A stretch of 64,000 bases of DNA from Gimesia aquarii (GCF_007748175.1 NZ_CP037422.1:3168020-3232019); one strand, 5' to 3'; counted from the first letter of the stretch, positions 49,404-58,691 are shown. Notes: generated by a model from the letters alone, not told the origin. Made by a program: numbers and translations.

Positions 49404-49973
49404 ATGAAAATTCGACTGAACGTCCAAAATCCCTCAAAAAAATCCAAACCAATCACACTCACAAAAAACACGCTTATTGGGAGAGCATCTGATTGTGATT
49501 TGAAGCTAAACTCCGATCTAGTCAGTCGTTATCACTGTAAAATTTTTCTGACTGATTCAGTTGCTTTACTGCATGACCTGGGCAGTTCAAATGGTACCTT
49601 TATAGACGGAAAAAAACTCACCCCCAAACGTGACACTAAATTGTCTTCGGGCAGTCTACTTTCAATCGCCGATGTAAGTTTTCGGATTGAGTATGATTCC
49701 CAGGAATTCCTTGAAGTAGGATCAACAATTCATTTAAATAGTCTTGATGAACTTACTTCAGATAATCCACTCGTTTCAGTTTCTGATGACGTTGTTCCCA
49801 TCGATTCACCTGCGGAAATTTCACTCCCTGAAAATCACAAGCATCCAGATCAGAAGAAACCGAAGGACACTGTTACGATTGAAGAATATTCTCCCGATGA
49901 TCAGACAGATGAAAACAAAAAGACAATTCAATTTCCCGAAATTGACCTGACCGACAATATGGAAGAAGATTGA
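49404..49973 (+). CDS. FHA-domain protein
   Basis: 189 aa, probably cytoplasmic. The N-terminal 100 residues form a forkhead-associated domain with all signature residues: GRASDCDLKLN (Gly-Arg), SRYHCKI (Ser, His), and LGSSNGTFIDGKKL (Asn-Gly). FHA domains bind phosphothreonine, so this protein probably reads the output of a Ser/Thr kinase. The C-terminal 90 residues are acidic, rich in Asp/Glu/Ser/Pro and Thr, and could be a kinase target. The next gene, a CaMKII-hub homologue, starts 33 bp downstream; together with the receiver-like gene they look like one operon. Confidence 0.9.
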   Translation: MKIRLNVQNPSKKSKPITLTKNTLIGRASDCDLKLNSDLVSRYHCKIFLTDSVALLHDLGSSNGTFIDGKKLTPKRDTKLSSGSLLSIADVSFRIEYDSQEFLEVGSTIHLNSLDELTSDNPLVSVSDDVVPIDSPAEISLPENHKHPDQKKPKDTVTIEEYSPDDQTDENKKTIQFPEIDLTDNMEED

Positions 49974-50006
49974 CACAACTTAAACTTTCTTAGACGGGAT
50001 TCATTT

Positions 50007-50393
50007 ATGTCAGATAATGATGTTCAACAGCTCTTGAAATTAAATAAACAATTACTTGATGCCATTGATCACAAAGACTGGAATACTTATACCGCCCTTT
50101 GTGATGAAGAATTGACATCGTTTGAGCCAGAATCAGAAGGGCACTTAATTTCCGGAATGGATTTTCACCGTTTTTACTTTGAGATGAACCCAACGGGGAG
50201 ACCGAGGCAATCCACAATCAGTTCCCCCATGGTTTCCATTATGGGTGACGTTGCACTCGTAACCTTCGTTCGAATCGTCCAGACCATTGATGAACATGGT
50301 CATGATTCAAGTTCTGCCTTTGAAGAAACACGTATTTGGCAAAAACAGAACGATGAATGGCAGCATGTTCATTTTCACCGATCAATCGTATAA
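50007..50393 (+). CDS. CaMKII association-domain (hub) homologue, NTF2-like fold
   Basis: 128 aa. The sequence closely follows the association domain of animal Ca2+/calmodulin-dependent kinase II, which builds 12-14-subunit rings: LLDAIDHKDWNTYTALCD, LTSFEPESEG, GMDFHRFYFE, FVRIVQTID, FEETRIWQKQ, and WQHVHFHRS. The residues lining the hub pocket in CaMKII (as I remember them, His395, Arg433 and Arg453) correspond to H54, R89 and R109 here. There is no kinase domain. Stand-alone bacterial and algal hub homologues are known, so the domain itself is not new. The setting between an FHA protein and a receiver-like protein is the notable point. 17 bp separate it from the next gene. Confidence 0.88.
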   Translation: MSDNDVQQLLKLNKQLLDAIDHKDWNTYTALCDEELTSFEPESEGHLISGMDFHRFYFEMNPTGRPRQSTISSPMVSIMGDVALVTFVRIVQTIDEHGHDSSSAFEETRIWQKQNDEWQHVHFHRSIV

Positions 50394-50410
50394 AGATTTC
50401 ACGTTAAATA

Positions 50411-50794
50411 ATGAATGAACCCACGCAAACACCTCAAATTGTCATTCTTTGCTCAGACATGCTTTTTCTAAGCAAGATCACAGGAGTTGCGAAACATCTG
50501 GATCTCTCGTTTTGTACTGTCCTCAGTGCTAAAAGGGCTTCAGAATCGATTATTGAAGGAACAAGACAACTACTACTGGTAGATCTCAACCAGCCTGACC
50601 TGAACTGGCAACAACTTGCATCAATTCATGATCGTTATTCAAATGTGGTCAGCATTGCGTTCGGACCACATGTGGATACGGAGGGTCTTGAAAAAGCTAA
50701 AGCAGCAGGGTGTACTCAAGTATTGCCACGCAGTCAATTTTCTGCACAGCTTCCTCAGCTCTTGCAAACAGCACTTTCAGTAGAAACAGACTAG
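50411..50794 (+). CDS. Degenerate response-regulator receiver-like protein
   Basis: 127 aa single domain. The beta-alpha pattern fits a receiver: TPQIVILCSDMLFLSKITGVAK, then LLLVDLNQPDLNWQQL with an Asp (in LVDL) at the phosphoacceptor-like position, VVSIAFGPHVD, and VLPRSQFSAQL. The acidic pair after the first strand is absent (CSDM only) and the conserved Lys is replaced (VLPRS), so phosphotransfer is doubtful. No output domain. It lies 17 bp after the hub gene. It may be a protein-protein interaction module for the same system. Confidence 0.72.
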   Translation: MNEPTQTPQIVILCSDMLFLSKITGVAKHLDLSFCTVLSAKRASESIIEGTRQLLLVDLNQPDLNWQQLASIHDRYSNVVSIAFGPHVDTEGLEKAKAAGCTQVLPRSQFSAQLPQLLQTALSVETD

Positions 50795-50818
50795 CATCAC
50801 TGTTTAAGCAGCAGGGAA

Positions 50819-52615
50819 TTATGTCAATTGGAATTTCTTTAGTAGTCCTTCATAAGCCTTTTTACCATGCTTAAGATCGACAACTGCACTGATGCGGGTT
50901 TCGCTGGTATTTATCATCTGAATATTGATATTGGATTCTGCCAGTGCATGAAACATGGATTGCCCCACACCCGTATGACTGCGAAGCCCAATTCCGACAA
51001 CGGAAAGCTTCGCAATTTCCGCTTCATGACTGACTTCTGCCTCACCCCATTCAGAAAGTAGAGGCTCTACCAATTCCAGGCTTTTTTCCAAAGAGGTTCT
51101 CGGAACTGTAAATGACAAGTGTGCCTGCTCTTCCTCACCCATATTCTGCACGATCATATCGACAGACACGCCTCCCTCAGCCACAACAGAAAACAGTCTT
51201 GAGCAGATCCCAGGACTATCTGGTAAATTTCTGACCGTCACGCGAGACTGACTTTGATCAAGTAATACCTCGCTGACGACGATATCTTCCATATTGGCTA
51301 GCTGATCGATGATTTCCTGCTCTAACTGCGACATTTTTTGTACTTGTATTTCAGTATCAGAATCATCTGATTGTTTCTCGTTAGTAGCAAATTCATAACT
51401 TGGGAGGCGATTAAGCTCAAAGCCGTTATGAATGACTTGTACTGCTTCTTCACACTGGTTTCGATCTACGAGAACCGTCACTTTAATTTCGCTGGTGGTA
51501 ATCATGCCAACATTAATGTCGGCATCGGCCAGGATTGAGAACATACGACTAGCCACACCATAATGATTTCGCATTCCGCTACCAACAATCGAAACCTTAG
51601 AAAGATTTGTCCCATGTTGAATCTTTCCTGCACCGATTACATCAATCGCTTCGCTGGCAGCAGTCAGGGTTTCTGCCAGGTCTGACTGAGGAACGGTAAA
51701 AGAAACACGAGCCACCCCTCCAGTTCCCACATCCTGAACGATCATATCCAAACTAATCTTCCGTTCTGCCATGCGGGTAAAAATACCGCTCATGACACCA
51801 GGCTCATCAGGAATGTCAGTCAGACTGACTCTGACTTCATCTCGAACAAAAGCAATTCCTGTGACTACTGGTGCTTCAGTGAGTGGTTGGATAGCGATCA
51901 AAGTTCCCTCGCCATCTGAGAAAGAGGGGCGTACCCTCAATGGTACTTTATATTTTTTTGCAAATTCGATAGACCGTGAATGCATCACCCCGGCTCCCAA
52001 ACTTGCCAGTTCGAGCATTTCGTCATACGAAATGCTGTCCACTTTGTGAGCTTCAGGGACAATGCGCGGGTCTGTTGTGAAAACTCCTTCAACATCAGTA
52101 TAGATCTCACACATATCAGCATCCAGAACAGCGGCTAACGCTGTTGCCGTTGTATCACTTCCACCTCGCCCGAGCGTGGTAATATTCCAATCTTTATCTC
52201 TTCCCTGAAAACCGGCGGCAATGACAATCTTTCCTTCGTTGAGTGCTGTTCGCATTCTATCTGTCGAAATCGAAATAATTCGTGCTTTCGTATGAGAGGA
52301 ATCAGTAACGACGCCAATTTGTGAACCAGTCAGACTAATTGCTTCTCCTCCGAGCTTGTGAATCGCCATAGCCATTAATGCGACAGATTCCTGTTCGCCA
52401 GTCGAAAGTAGCATGTCCATTTCACGCGGAGTAGGGTCATCTGTAATTTCAGCGGCTAGCCTGACAAGCTCGTCGGTCTTCTTTCCGCGTGCGCTCACGA
52501 CCATGACTACCTGATGTCCTGCCTGATGCATGTCAGTGGCACGCTGAGCCGCAGCTTGAATCTTGCTAGTATCGGCTACACTTGTTCCACCAAATTTCTG
52601 GACAATCAGTGACAC
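50819..52615 (-). CDS. lysC: Aspartate kinase with four ACT domains
   Basis: Catalyses the first step from aspartate to Lys, Thr, Met and meso-DAP. 598 aa, well above the usual 400-460. The kinase domain starts with [11 protein letters not shown] and contains the [20 protein letters not shown] and [13 protein letters not shown] motifs. Two ACT pairs follow: one about residues 265-400 ([20 protein letters not shown], then [20 protein letters not shown]) and a second about 430-598 ([20 protein letters not shown], then [20 protein letters not shown]). The four-ACT form is known in cyanobacteria and planctomycetes and gives multi-effector control. GTG start with GGAG 7 nt upstream. It follows murG by 263 bp on the same strand; DAP made through this path feeds MurE. 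Confidence 0.93.
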   Translation of the reverse strand: MSLIVQKFGGTSVADTSKIQAAAQRATDMHQAGHQVVMVVSARGKKTDELVRLAAEITDDPTPREMDMLLSTGEQESVALMAMAIHKLGGEAISLTGSQIGVVTDSSHTKARIISISTDRMRTALNEGKIVIAAGFQGRDKDWNITTLGRGGSDTTATALAAVLDADMCEIYTDVEGVFTTDPRIVPEAHKVDSISYDEMLELASLGAGVMHSRSIEFAKKYKVPLRVRPSFSDGEGTLIAIQPLTEAPVVTGIAFVRDEVRVSLTDIPDEPGVMSGIFTRMAERKISLDMIVQDVGTGGVARVSFTVPQSDLAETLTAASEAIDVIGAGKIQHGTNLSKVSIVGSGMRNHYGVASRMFSILADADINVGMITTSEIKVTVLVDRNQCEEAVQVIHNGFELNRLPSYEFATNEKQSDDSDTEIQVQKMSQLEQEIIDQLANMEDIVVSEVLLDQSQSRVTVRNLPDSPGICSRLFSVVAEGGVSVDMIVQNMGEEEQAHLSFTVPRTSLEKSLELVEPLLSEWGEAEVSHEAEIAKLSVVGIGLRSHTGVGQSMFHALAESNINIQMINTSETRISAVVDLKHGKKAYEGLLKKFQLT

Positions 52616-52656
52616 GTTTCTTCTCCGTTTCTTTTTTAAAAACTCGTTTTAATAGC

Positions 52657-52675
52657 GGGACAACCAGAGTGTCCC
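52657..52675 (-). other. Hairpin in the murG-lysC gap
   Basis: GGGACA-(7 nt)-TGTCCC forms a 6-bp stem between murG and lysC. A T-run (GTTTTT) lies about 11 nt further along the transcript, too far for a classical terminator. It may still act as a weak terminator or leader structure. Confidence 0.35.
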
Positions 52676-52878
52676 TGATAACAATTTACATAAAGCTCAC
52701 TCGACTAAGTTAACGAACCTAGAAAGGTAACAAATGGCCTCGTCTTCGTGAATCATTAGCGTTTTCAGATTCCATAAAACATCGAAAACCCCATCGAAAG
52801 TTCGGTTTTCTCTGTTAGGAGACACGTTGATTTAGTCTTAGTTCTTTCACAGCACAAAAAAATGAACAAACAAACACA

Positions 52879-54030
52879 TTACTTGGCGATCAATTTTACC
52901 ACCTCGTCCGCAACATGCCGTGCAGCACCTGGAATTGAGAGTTCCTGCATCGACTGCCTCATTTGTCTTCTACGTTCATCCTCCTCCAGTAAAGCAGTTA
53001 TCGTCTCTCCCAGCAATCTGACAGTGAGATCAGATTCCTTAGACTGCAATACGATAGTCGCTGCACCCCGGTCTGCATAAAATCGAGCGTTTTTGAGCTG
53101 ATGATCCCTAATAGAACCCGGAAAGGGAATAAGGACCGTCGCACACCCCACACTTGCCAATTCTGCAAGTGTGGTTGCTCCTGCTCGGGAGATTACCAGG
53201 TCAGATTGCAGATACCAGTTTTTAAGGTCATTAAAGAAGGGCTGAACCGTGACTTTGAGATTTGGATGCCTCTCTCGCAACAGCTCATATTTTTGCTCAA
53301 TATTTGAAAAATCAAGCATGCCTGTTTGATGAACCATATGAAGTGGACCGCTTATCTTGTCCAAATACTCTTCCAACATTGAAATTACAGCAGCATTGAC
53401 CGCAGTGGCTCCCTGACTGCCTCCTAAGACCAGAATCGAAGTTTTATCAGATGGTGTTGTACTTTTTTCTTTCTGTGAAACTGCTTGAACAATTTCCTTT
53501 CTGATTGGATTTCCAGTAAATACAATCTCAGGAATCACAGTTTTTCGAGTCATTTTGATTTCAAATGGCGTCTCTGCAAAAGAGGTACAAACCAGGTTTG
53601 AAAGTGGAAATAAAAATCGATTGGCTCTTCCTGGTACGGTATTCTGCTCCAGTAAGACAATGGGAATCTTGAGACGCGATGCTGCCAATACAACTGGTAC
53701 ACTAGCAAAACCTCCCAAACCAATCACGACTGCCGGCTTTTCTCGTATTAAGAAACGACGCGTCCGAAAGAACGCACGGCTATTATTCCACAGAAAACGA
53801 AAGGGAGCTCGTTTTAAATCACTCGTTGAGGAAGAAGGTAGGGGGAGATGCTGGTATCCAGAACTTTTAATGATTTGTTGCTCGACTGATCGATTGGAAC
53901 CAACAAACGTAATTCGACATTGGCTGAGAGCAACCAACTGCTCAGCGACAGCAATTCCCGGAAGCAAATGACCGCCTGTTCCGCCACCTGCAAAAACGAT
54001 CAATTTCGTATCTGAAATGGTTTCGGTCAT
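52879..54030 (-). CDS. murG: MurG, lipid II-forming GlcNAc transferase
   Basis: 383 aa. Adds GlcNAc to undecaprenyl-PP-MurNAc-pentapeptide on the cytoplasmic face, giving lipid II. The N-terminal Gly-rich loop is FAGGGTGGHLLPGIAVAEQL, a second is LVLGGSQGATAVN, and the donor-site signature SRAGATTLAELASVG is intact. ATG start without a strong ribosome binding site; 90 bp separate it from ftsW. Fifth gene of the mur cluster. Confidence 0.96.
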   Translation of the reverse strand: MTETISDTKLIVFAGGGTGGHLLPGIAVAEQLVALSQCRITFVGSNRSVEQQIIKSSGYQHLPLPSSSTSDLKRAPFRFLWNNSRAFFRTRRFLIREKPAVVIGLGGFASVPVVLAASRLKIPIVLLEQNTVPGRANRFLFPLSNLVCTSFAETPFEIKMTRKTVIPEIVFTGNPIRKEIVQAVSQKEKSTTPSDKTSILVLGGSQGATAVNAAVISMLEEYLDKISGPLHMVHQTGMLDFSNIEQKYELLRERHPNLKVTVQPFFNDLKNWYLQSDLVISRAGATTLAELASVGCATVLIPFPGSIRDHQLKNARFYADRGAATIVLQSKESDLTVRLLGETITALLEEDERRRQMRQSMQELSIPGAARHVADEVVKLIAK

Positions 54031-54119
54031 AGTACTGAGGAATCACTGCTGAAGATACTATTAAAGTTCAAAGACTGATCGAAAGTGACAGCATAGAGGA
54101 ATTCCACTTAGTTTCCCAG

Positions 54120-55676
54120 TCAAGCCTCCTCTTCATCTTCGTACTCTTCATCTTCGTACTCTTCATCTCCGGATTCTTCATCTTCGTACTCTTCATCTTC
54201 GTACTCTTCATCTTCGTACTCTTCATCTTCGGACTCTTCATCTTCGAACTCTTCGTCTTCGAACTCTTCGTCTTCGGACTCTTCATCTTCGTACTCTTCA
54301 TCTTCGTACTCTTCATCTTCGTGCTCTTCATCTTCGGACTCTTCATCTTCGGACTCTTCATCTTCGGACTCTTCATCTTCGGACTCTTCATCTTCGGACT
54401 CTTCATCTTCGGACTCTTCATCTTCGGACTCTTCATCTTCGGACTCTTCGTCTTCGGACTCTTCAGCCTCATAGATTGGCGATATCGTGGCGAGTTCTGA
54501 GATCGCTGCCTCTTCTGACAATGACCTGTCTTCATCTTCACTGTCGGTATCGATGAGTAACTCATCTTCCCCAGCTGATCGTGTCAAGCTGACAATAATA
54601 CCCAAAGAGAGCAGGCTCACCATCAAATTCGTTCCGCCATAACTAATCAAAGGATGCGATATTCCTTTTGGAGGTACCATGGCTGTCACAACCGAAACAT
54701 TGATAATCGCCTGCAAAACTAACTGCAGTAACAGTGTGAATCCCACAACATAAGCAAATGATTTCTGATTTTGTGACCGCAAAATATTGTAACCAGCAAG
54801 AAACAATCCTAACCAAAGTCCGACAATCCCAAGTGTTCCAATCAAACCAAGCTCTTCACCTGCTACCGAAAACACAAAATCGGTGTTGGCTTCTGGTAGG
54901 AAGCTCAATTTTTGAGCACCTTTCCCTAAACCAGATCCAGTCACTCCACCGGTTCCTAAAGCCATGAGAGACTGTTTGACTTGATAGGGAGCCGATTGCC
55001 AATTGGTCCAGGTATCAAGAAATCCACTGATACGCTTTAACTGATAGGGACGCAATGCGACTAAGACTCCCAATACGGGAATCGCACACAGCCCTCCCAC
55101 GACAAAGTTGCGCAGAGGCCACCCTCCCAAAAATAACGCGATTGTGACGCCACCAACCAGGAAAAGTGAAGTTCCCAAATCGGGTTGTTTCAACACAAGC
55201 GGTATAACAATTGCAAGAGGAACCAGTAAAAAGACCGTGCCTTTAATCCAATGCTTTAGAACTGTTCTGCGTTGAACCATAAGGCGTACTGTCAGAAGGG
55301 GCAGCGCAATTTTAGCAAGTTCAGAAGGTTGCAGTGAGATCGGTCCAAATCTCAGCCAGCGTTGTGCACCATTCACGCGCGTCCCAATTCCCGGCACAAG
55401 CACGAGTGCTAACAAAACAACCGTGACCCAAAAGAGAAGGGGAGCCCGATCATACCAGAAACGAGCGGGCAGATAAGAAGCAACCGAAGCAACAATGGCG
55501 GCAATCGTCAGAAACGTTAAATGCTTTGATAAGTAAACCTGCTCAAATTCAGTCGGCCAGGACGTAATACTGGCGCTGTGCACCATGAGCACACCCAACC
55601 CCAACAACGCACATGCCATTGAGATAAAAAGACTGCGATCATGTTCTGGATTTGATAAAAGCGAAGCCGACTTCAT
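54120..55676 (-). CDS. ftsW: FtsW, peptidoglycan glycosyltransferase, with acidic repeat tail
   Basis: 518 aa. The first about 375 residues are a normal SEDS protein with ten membrane spans; typical motifs include LVPGIGTRVNGAQRWL, GPISLQPSELAKIALP, KQPDLGTSLFLVGG, and PKGISHPLISYGGTNLM. FtsW polymerises lipid II at the division site with a class B PBP. The remaining about 140 residues are an acidic cytoplasmic tail whose last about 115 are pentapeptides of the form ExEDE (x = S, Y, F, H), encoded by a 15-bp repeat. Such a tail is not part of normal FtsW. FtsW without FtsZ is expected for this phylum. Upstream neighbour is mraY; murD is not between them. Confidence 0.93.
   Translation of the reverse strand: MKSASLLSNPEHDRSLFISMACALLGLGVLMVHSASITSWPTEFEQVYLSKHLTFLTIAAIVASVASYLPARFWYDRAPLLFWVTVVLLALVLVPGIGTRVNGAQRWLRFGPISLQPSELAKIALPLLTVRLMVQRRTVLKHWIKGTVFLLVPLAIVIPLVLKQPDLGTSLFLVGGVTIALFLGGWPLRNFVVGGLCAIPVLGVLVALRPYQLKRISGFLDTWTNWQSAPYQVKQSLMALGTGGVTGSGLGKGAQKLSFLPEANTDFVFSVAGEELGLIGTLGIVGLWLGLFLAGYNILRSQNQKSFAYVVGFTLLLQLVLQAIINVSVVTAMVPPKGISHPLISYGGTNLMVSLLSLGIIVSLTRSAGEDELLIDTDSEDEDRSLSEEAAISELATISPIYEAEESEDEESEDEESEDEESEDEESEDEESEDEESEDEESEDEESEDEEHEDEEYEDEEYEDEESEDEEFEDEEFEDEESEDEEYEDEEYEDEEYEDEESGDEEYEDEEYEDEEEA
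54130..54464 (-). repeat. 15-bp minisatellite inside ftsW
   Basis: About 22 tandem units of the 15-bp motif GAAGATGAAGAGTNC (- strand) encode ExEDE pentapeptides. The nine units nearest the start of the array are almost identical (Ser form); later units vary at one codon (Tyr, Phe, His, Ser). The unit length is a multiple of three, so copy number change alters tail length without shifting frame. Confidence 0.92.
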
Positions 55677-55889
55677 GTTGAATATCTCATTGCTCTTTGC
55701 GGATGGATATCAATAAAATCGACTTTCAATCTGATTTAGCCGCAGCCGTAAGCCCTTTGGTAATTCACGATTGAGAAACATTCAGCGGCCAGATGAATTA
55801 GCTGACAGAATCGTGATAACAGGCCTTTTCCCAATCATGTCGAATTTCCTGACTGGTAGAAACCGTATTATCAACAAACTACTTCAGGT

Positions 55890-56996
55890 TTACGTTGCAA
55901 TCTTCAGGCTGGCAATCGCGATAATGGCCAGTAATGCTGAACAAATCCAGAAACGAACCACGATTTTCATTTCATGCTGCCCTTTAAACAGATAATGATT
56001 ATGCAAAGGACTACAGGCAAGTATGCGGTTGCCTGTTCTCCGAAACCAGAACACCTGCATGATGACGCTTAATGTTTCAGCAACAAATACCCCACCAGCA
56101 ATCACTAACAAGGCCTCTTGGCGAATGACGAGCGCCGCAAATCCCAATAACGCTCCCAGAGGCAGCGAACCGGTATCTCCCATGAAAACCTGAGCCGGAT
56201 AGCAATTGAACCATAGGAAACCAAGAACCGCACCGACAGCGGCTCCTAAAATAATGCTCATTTCCCCAGCACCAGGAATGTAAGGCACTTGTACATATTC
56301 AGCCATCACTTTATGACCGGCCAGGTAGGTTAATCCGGCAAATGCAGAACCAGCAAAAACCATACAACCACTGGCCAGCCCGTCCAAGCCATCAGTGAGA
56401 TTCACAGCATTGGAACTTCCCACCAACACTAACACCGACCAGGGCACAAAGAACATACCCAGGTAACAAGTGATCCGAGTCACAGGCATAATCAAGTCTA
56501 AACCAGAAGTTAAACTGGAATTGCTAAACCAGATTCCTGTCCCTATGAGGCAGGCAAGCACAATTTGAACAACCAACTTCTGCCGTGGTGTTAATCCATT
56601 CCGGTTAGTACTAAGTTTGATCCAATCATCATAAGCCCCCAATAATGCGAAACCAGTAGCTGTAAAGATCCCCAACTGTACGTATCGATTTGAAAGATCC
56701 GCCCAAAGCAATGCCGAGATTAGGATGGATCCAACAATAAAAATCCCCCCCATTGTCGGAGTCGCATTTTTAGAGGCATGGATTTCATTAAGTCTGGCAG
56801 AAGCACTATCGACCCGTTCGCGAAAGCGTTTTTCCAGCCATCGAATTGCGATAGGGCCTAGCAATATGGCAATTAAAAAAGAAGAGATGCTGGCTAATGC
56901 AATCCGCGCAGTAAGAAAGACGCGCGAATCACCCGTTGAAACCACTTCAAGTTGTTCTAACAAAGGAGAAAATGTCTTCAACAACCAGATTATCAT
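55890..56996 (-). CDS. mraY: MraY, phospho-MurNAc-pentapeptide translocase
   Basis: 368 aa, ten membrane spans. Transfers phospho-MurNAc-pentapeptide to undecaprenyl phosphate to form lipid I. The Mg2+/catalytic motifs are present: GAYDDWIKL, NAVNLTDGLDGLASG, and the C-terminal HNHYLFKGQHEMKIVVRFW (the HHH-type loop). Also TPTMGGIFI near the N-terminus. 213 bp separate it from ftsW and 294 bp from murF, large gaps for this cluster; the murF gap holds a terminator-like hairpin. Confidence 0.96.
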   Translation of the reverse strand: MIIWLLKTFSPLLEQLEVVSTGDSRVFLTARIALASISSFLIAILLGPIAIRWLEKRFRERVDSASARLNEIHASKNATPTMGGIFIVGSILISALLWADLSNRYVQLGIFTATGFALLGAYDDWIKLSTNRNGLTPRQKLVVQIVLACLIGTGIWFSNSSLTSGLDLIMPVTRITCYLGMFFVPWSVLVLVGSSNAVNLTDGLDGLASGCMVFAGSAFAGLTYLAGHKVMAEYVQVPYIPGAGEMSIILGAAVGAVLGFLWFNCYPAQVFMGDTGSLPLGALLGFAALVIRQEALLVIAGGVFVAETLSVIMQVFWFRRTGNRILACSPLHNHYLFKGQHEMKIVVRFWICSALLAIIAIASLKIAT

Positions 56997-57107
56997 GAAG
57001 TAATTTTCTCGCCGCCTACTAGTTCACAGGAAAAGATCTAAGGGTCGATTTCAAACTTAGCAGTCTAATTAATCCGGCACGGACTCACTACCCCTTATTG
57101 TCGTAAC

Positions 57108-57158
57108 TTCTCAAAAAAAGAGAGACCGGACGCCGAGACCCCATATCTCGACGTCCGG
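57108..57158 (-). terminator. Intrinsic terminator-like hairpin between murF and mraY
   Basis: On the - strand CCGGACGTCGAGA-(7 nt)-TCTCGGCGTCCGG forms a 13-bp stem with one mismatch, followed by TCTCTCTTTTTTT. This is a well-formed intrinsic terminator inside the mur cluster. It suggests that mraY-ftsW-murG has its own promoter or that attenuation occurs here. Confidence 0.75.
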
Positions 57159-57161
57159 AAA

Positions 57162-57285
57162 TGATTTCATCATGCTACAGCAGTGGAGTGATCGACCCAA
57201 TGAATCACATATTTCCTTTGCTGATTTGTCCGCCGAAACGAACGCACTTAGGATTCCCGCAAACCCAAAGTACATGATGAAATCA
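57162..57285. repeat. 13-bp inverted repeat spanning the murF 3' flank
   Basis: TGATTTCATCATG (57162-57174) and CATGATGAAATCA (57273-57285) are perfect inverted copies 98 bp apart, just before the murF stop. With the neighbouring hairpin they could form a larger RNA structure or bracket a small insert. Confidence 0.6.
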
Positions 57286-57290
57286 CAACG

Positions 57291-58691
57291 TTAGACACAT
57301 GATATTTTTTCTTCCCTCAATGCAGCCTGCTGTTTGAGACTTTCAATGAGTCGTTCCATTCGCATGCTACGAGAGCCTTTTATTAAAACAACATCTCCCG
57401 GCTCTAACCGAGAGTAAAATTCCTTTTGTATTTCACTGACATCTGCCGCTTGTAACACTTGATCTTGAGAGAGAATTCCAGAAATTGCCCCTTTTGCTAC
57501 TGCTTCTGCCTGTTTTCCACAAACGAAAAGTAAATCAATTCCTGATGAGGCGATCAACTCACCTATTTCCTGATGATACCTGCTTGACTCGGCCCCCAAT
57601 TCAAGCATGTCGCCCATTACAACGATTCGCTTACCCGTACCAGTCCAACCCTGAATCACCTGACAAGCTGCTTTCATCGATACCGGACTTGAGTTATAAG
57701 AATCATCGATGATCGTCCAGGGGCCGATTTGTTCGATATGACAACGGCCCTGCACTGTAGTAAATTGTCGAATACCTTCAACTAGATCTTGGTTTGATAA
57801 TCCAAACTCTTTCGCGACAGCAATGGCAAACAGAGCAGGGTAGACAAAATGTTTGCCAAGTACCGGCATGAAGAACTCAATTCCTTCTACCTTAAACGAA
57901 ACTCCCTCACTTGTTTGTCGGAGGGATGCCGCACGGAAATCATTCGACTCGTCGAGCCCAATCTTCAACGTACGCGCTGAAGCCTTAGAAATTAAACAGG
58001 AAGCAAAAGGATCGTCCCCATTTAAAATCGCCAAGCCATTTTCAGGTAACTGTTCGAAGAGCTCTCCTTTTGCATCCGCCGTTCGTTCCAGACTGCCAAA
58101 ATGCTCCAGATGGGAAGGGCCAATCCCAGTGATTACTCCTATTTCTGGTCTGGAAAGTTTGGCTAAAGCTCGGATTTCCCCCTGATGCGAAGCCCCCAAC
58201 TCCAGAACCGCATATGCGTGATCAGATTTAATTTGTGCAATACTCAAAGGTACGCCAAATTCATTATTATAATTCGCAGGACTTTGAATACCTTTCAAGA
58301 AAGGTGACAAAGCCGTATGAATCATAGTACGTGTTGTCGTTTTCCCAACGCTTCCCGTCACTCCGATTACGGTTAATTGTTGTTGACTCCGATACCAACT
58401 CGCGAACTGCTCAAAAGCCCGGTTAACATCATCAACATAAATGAGTGGCTGTTGTAGTTTTTCTGGTTCACGTCCCTGTTTTACGACGCAAGCTCGAGCA
58501 CCTTGCTCTAATGCGTTTGAAACAAATTGATGACCATCCTGACGTTTGCCTTGGATCGCAAAGAATAAATCTCCTCTCTTAATTCTTCGCGAGTCGATTG
58601 AAAGCCCCTCAACATCGGACATCATCAGATCGGGACGTATAAACTTCCCCTGTATAACCTGACTAATTTTGCTGAGTGACACACGATCCAT
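57291..58691 (-). CDS. murF: MurF, UDP-MurNAc-tripeptide D-Ala-D-Ala ligase
   Basis: 466 aa. Adds D-Ala-D-Ala to the UDP-MurNAc-tripeptide in the cytoplasm. The N-terminal substrate domain contains GLSIDSRRIKRGDLFFA, the ATP loop is GVTGSVGKTTT, then YNNEFGVPLS and LELGASHQGEI, and the C-terminal ligase domain has DDSYNSSPVSM and VVMGDMLELGAES. ATG with GAGAA upstream. 54 bp after murE. Confidence 0.95.
   Translation of the reverse strand: MDRVSLSKISQVIQGKFIRPDLMMSDVEGLSIDSRRIKRGDLFFAIQGKRQDGHQFVSNALEQGARACVVKQGREPEKLQQPLIYVDDVNRAFEQFASWYRSQQQLTVIGVTGSVGKTTTRTMIHTALSPFLKGIQSPANYNNEFGVPLSIAQIKSDHAYAVLELGASHQGEIRALAKLSRPEIGVITGIGPSHLEHFGSLERTADAKGELFEQLPENGLAILNGDDPFASCLISKASARTLKIGLDESNDFRAASLRQTSEGVSFKVEGIEFFMPVLGKHFVYPALFAIAVAKEFGLSNQDLVEGIRQFTTVQGRCHIEQIGPWTIIDDSYNSSPVSMKAACQVIQGWTGTGKRIVVMGDMLELGAESSRYHQEIGELIASSGIDLLFVCGKQAEAVAKGAISGILSQDQVLQAADVSEIQKEFYSRLEPGDVVLIKGSRSMRMERLIESLKQQAALREEKISCV

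Noticed and set aside
54130-54464. Possible CRISPR-like array
   Set aside because: Units are 15 bp with no spacers and encode protein in frame.
54068-54565. A 165-residue frame of Lys/Met/Ser-Pro repeats on the - strand
   Set aside because: It is the alternative reading frame of the ftsW minisatellite and has no family character; the acidic frame continues from conserved FtsW sequence.
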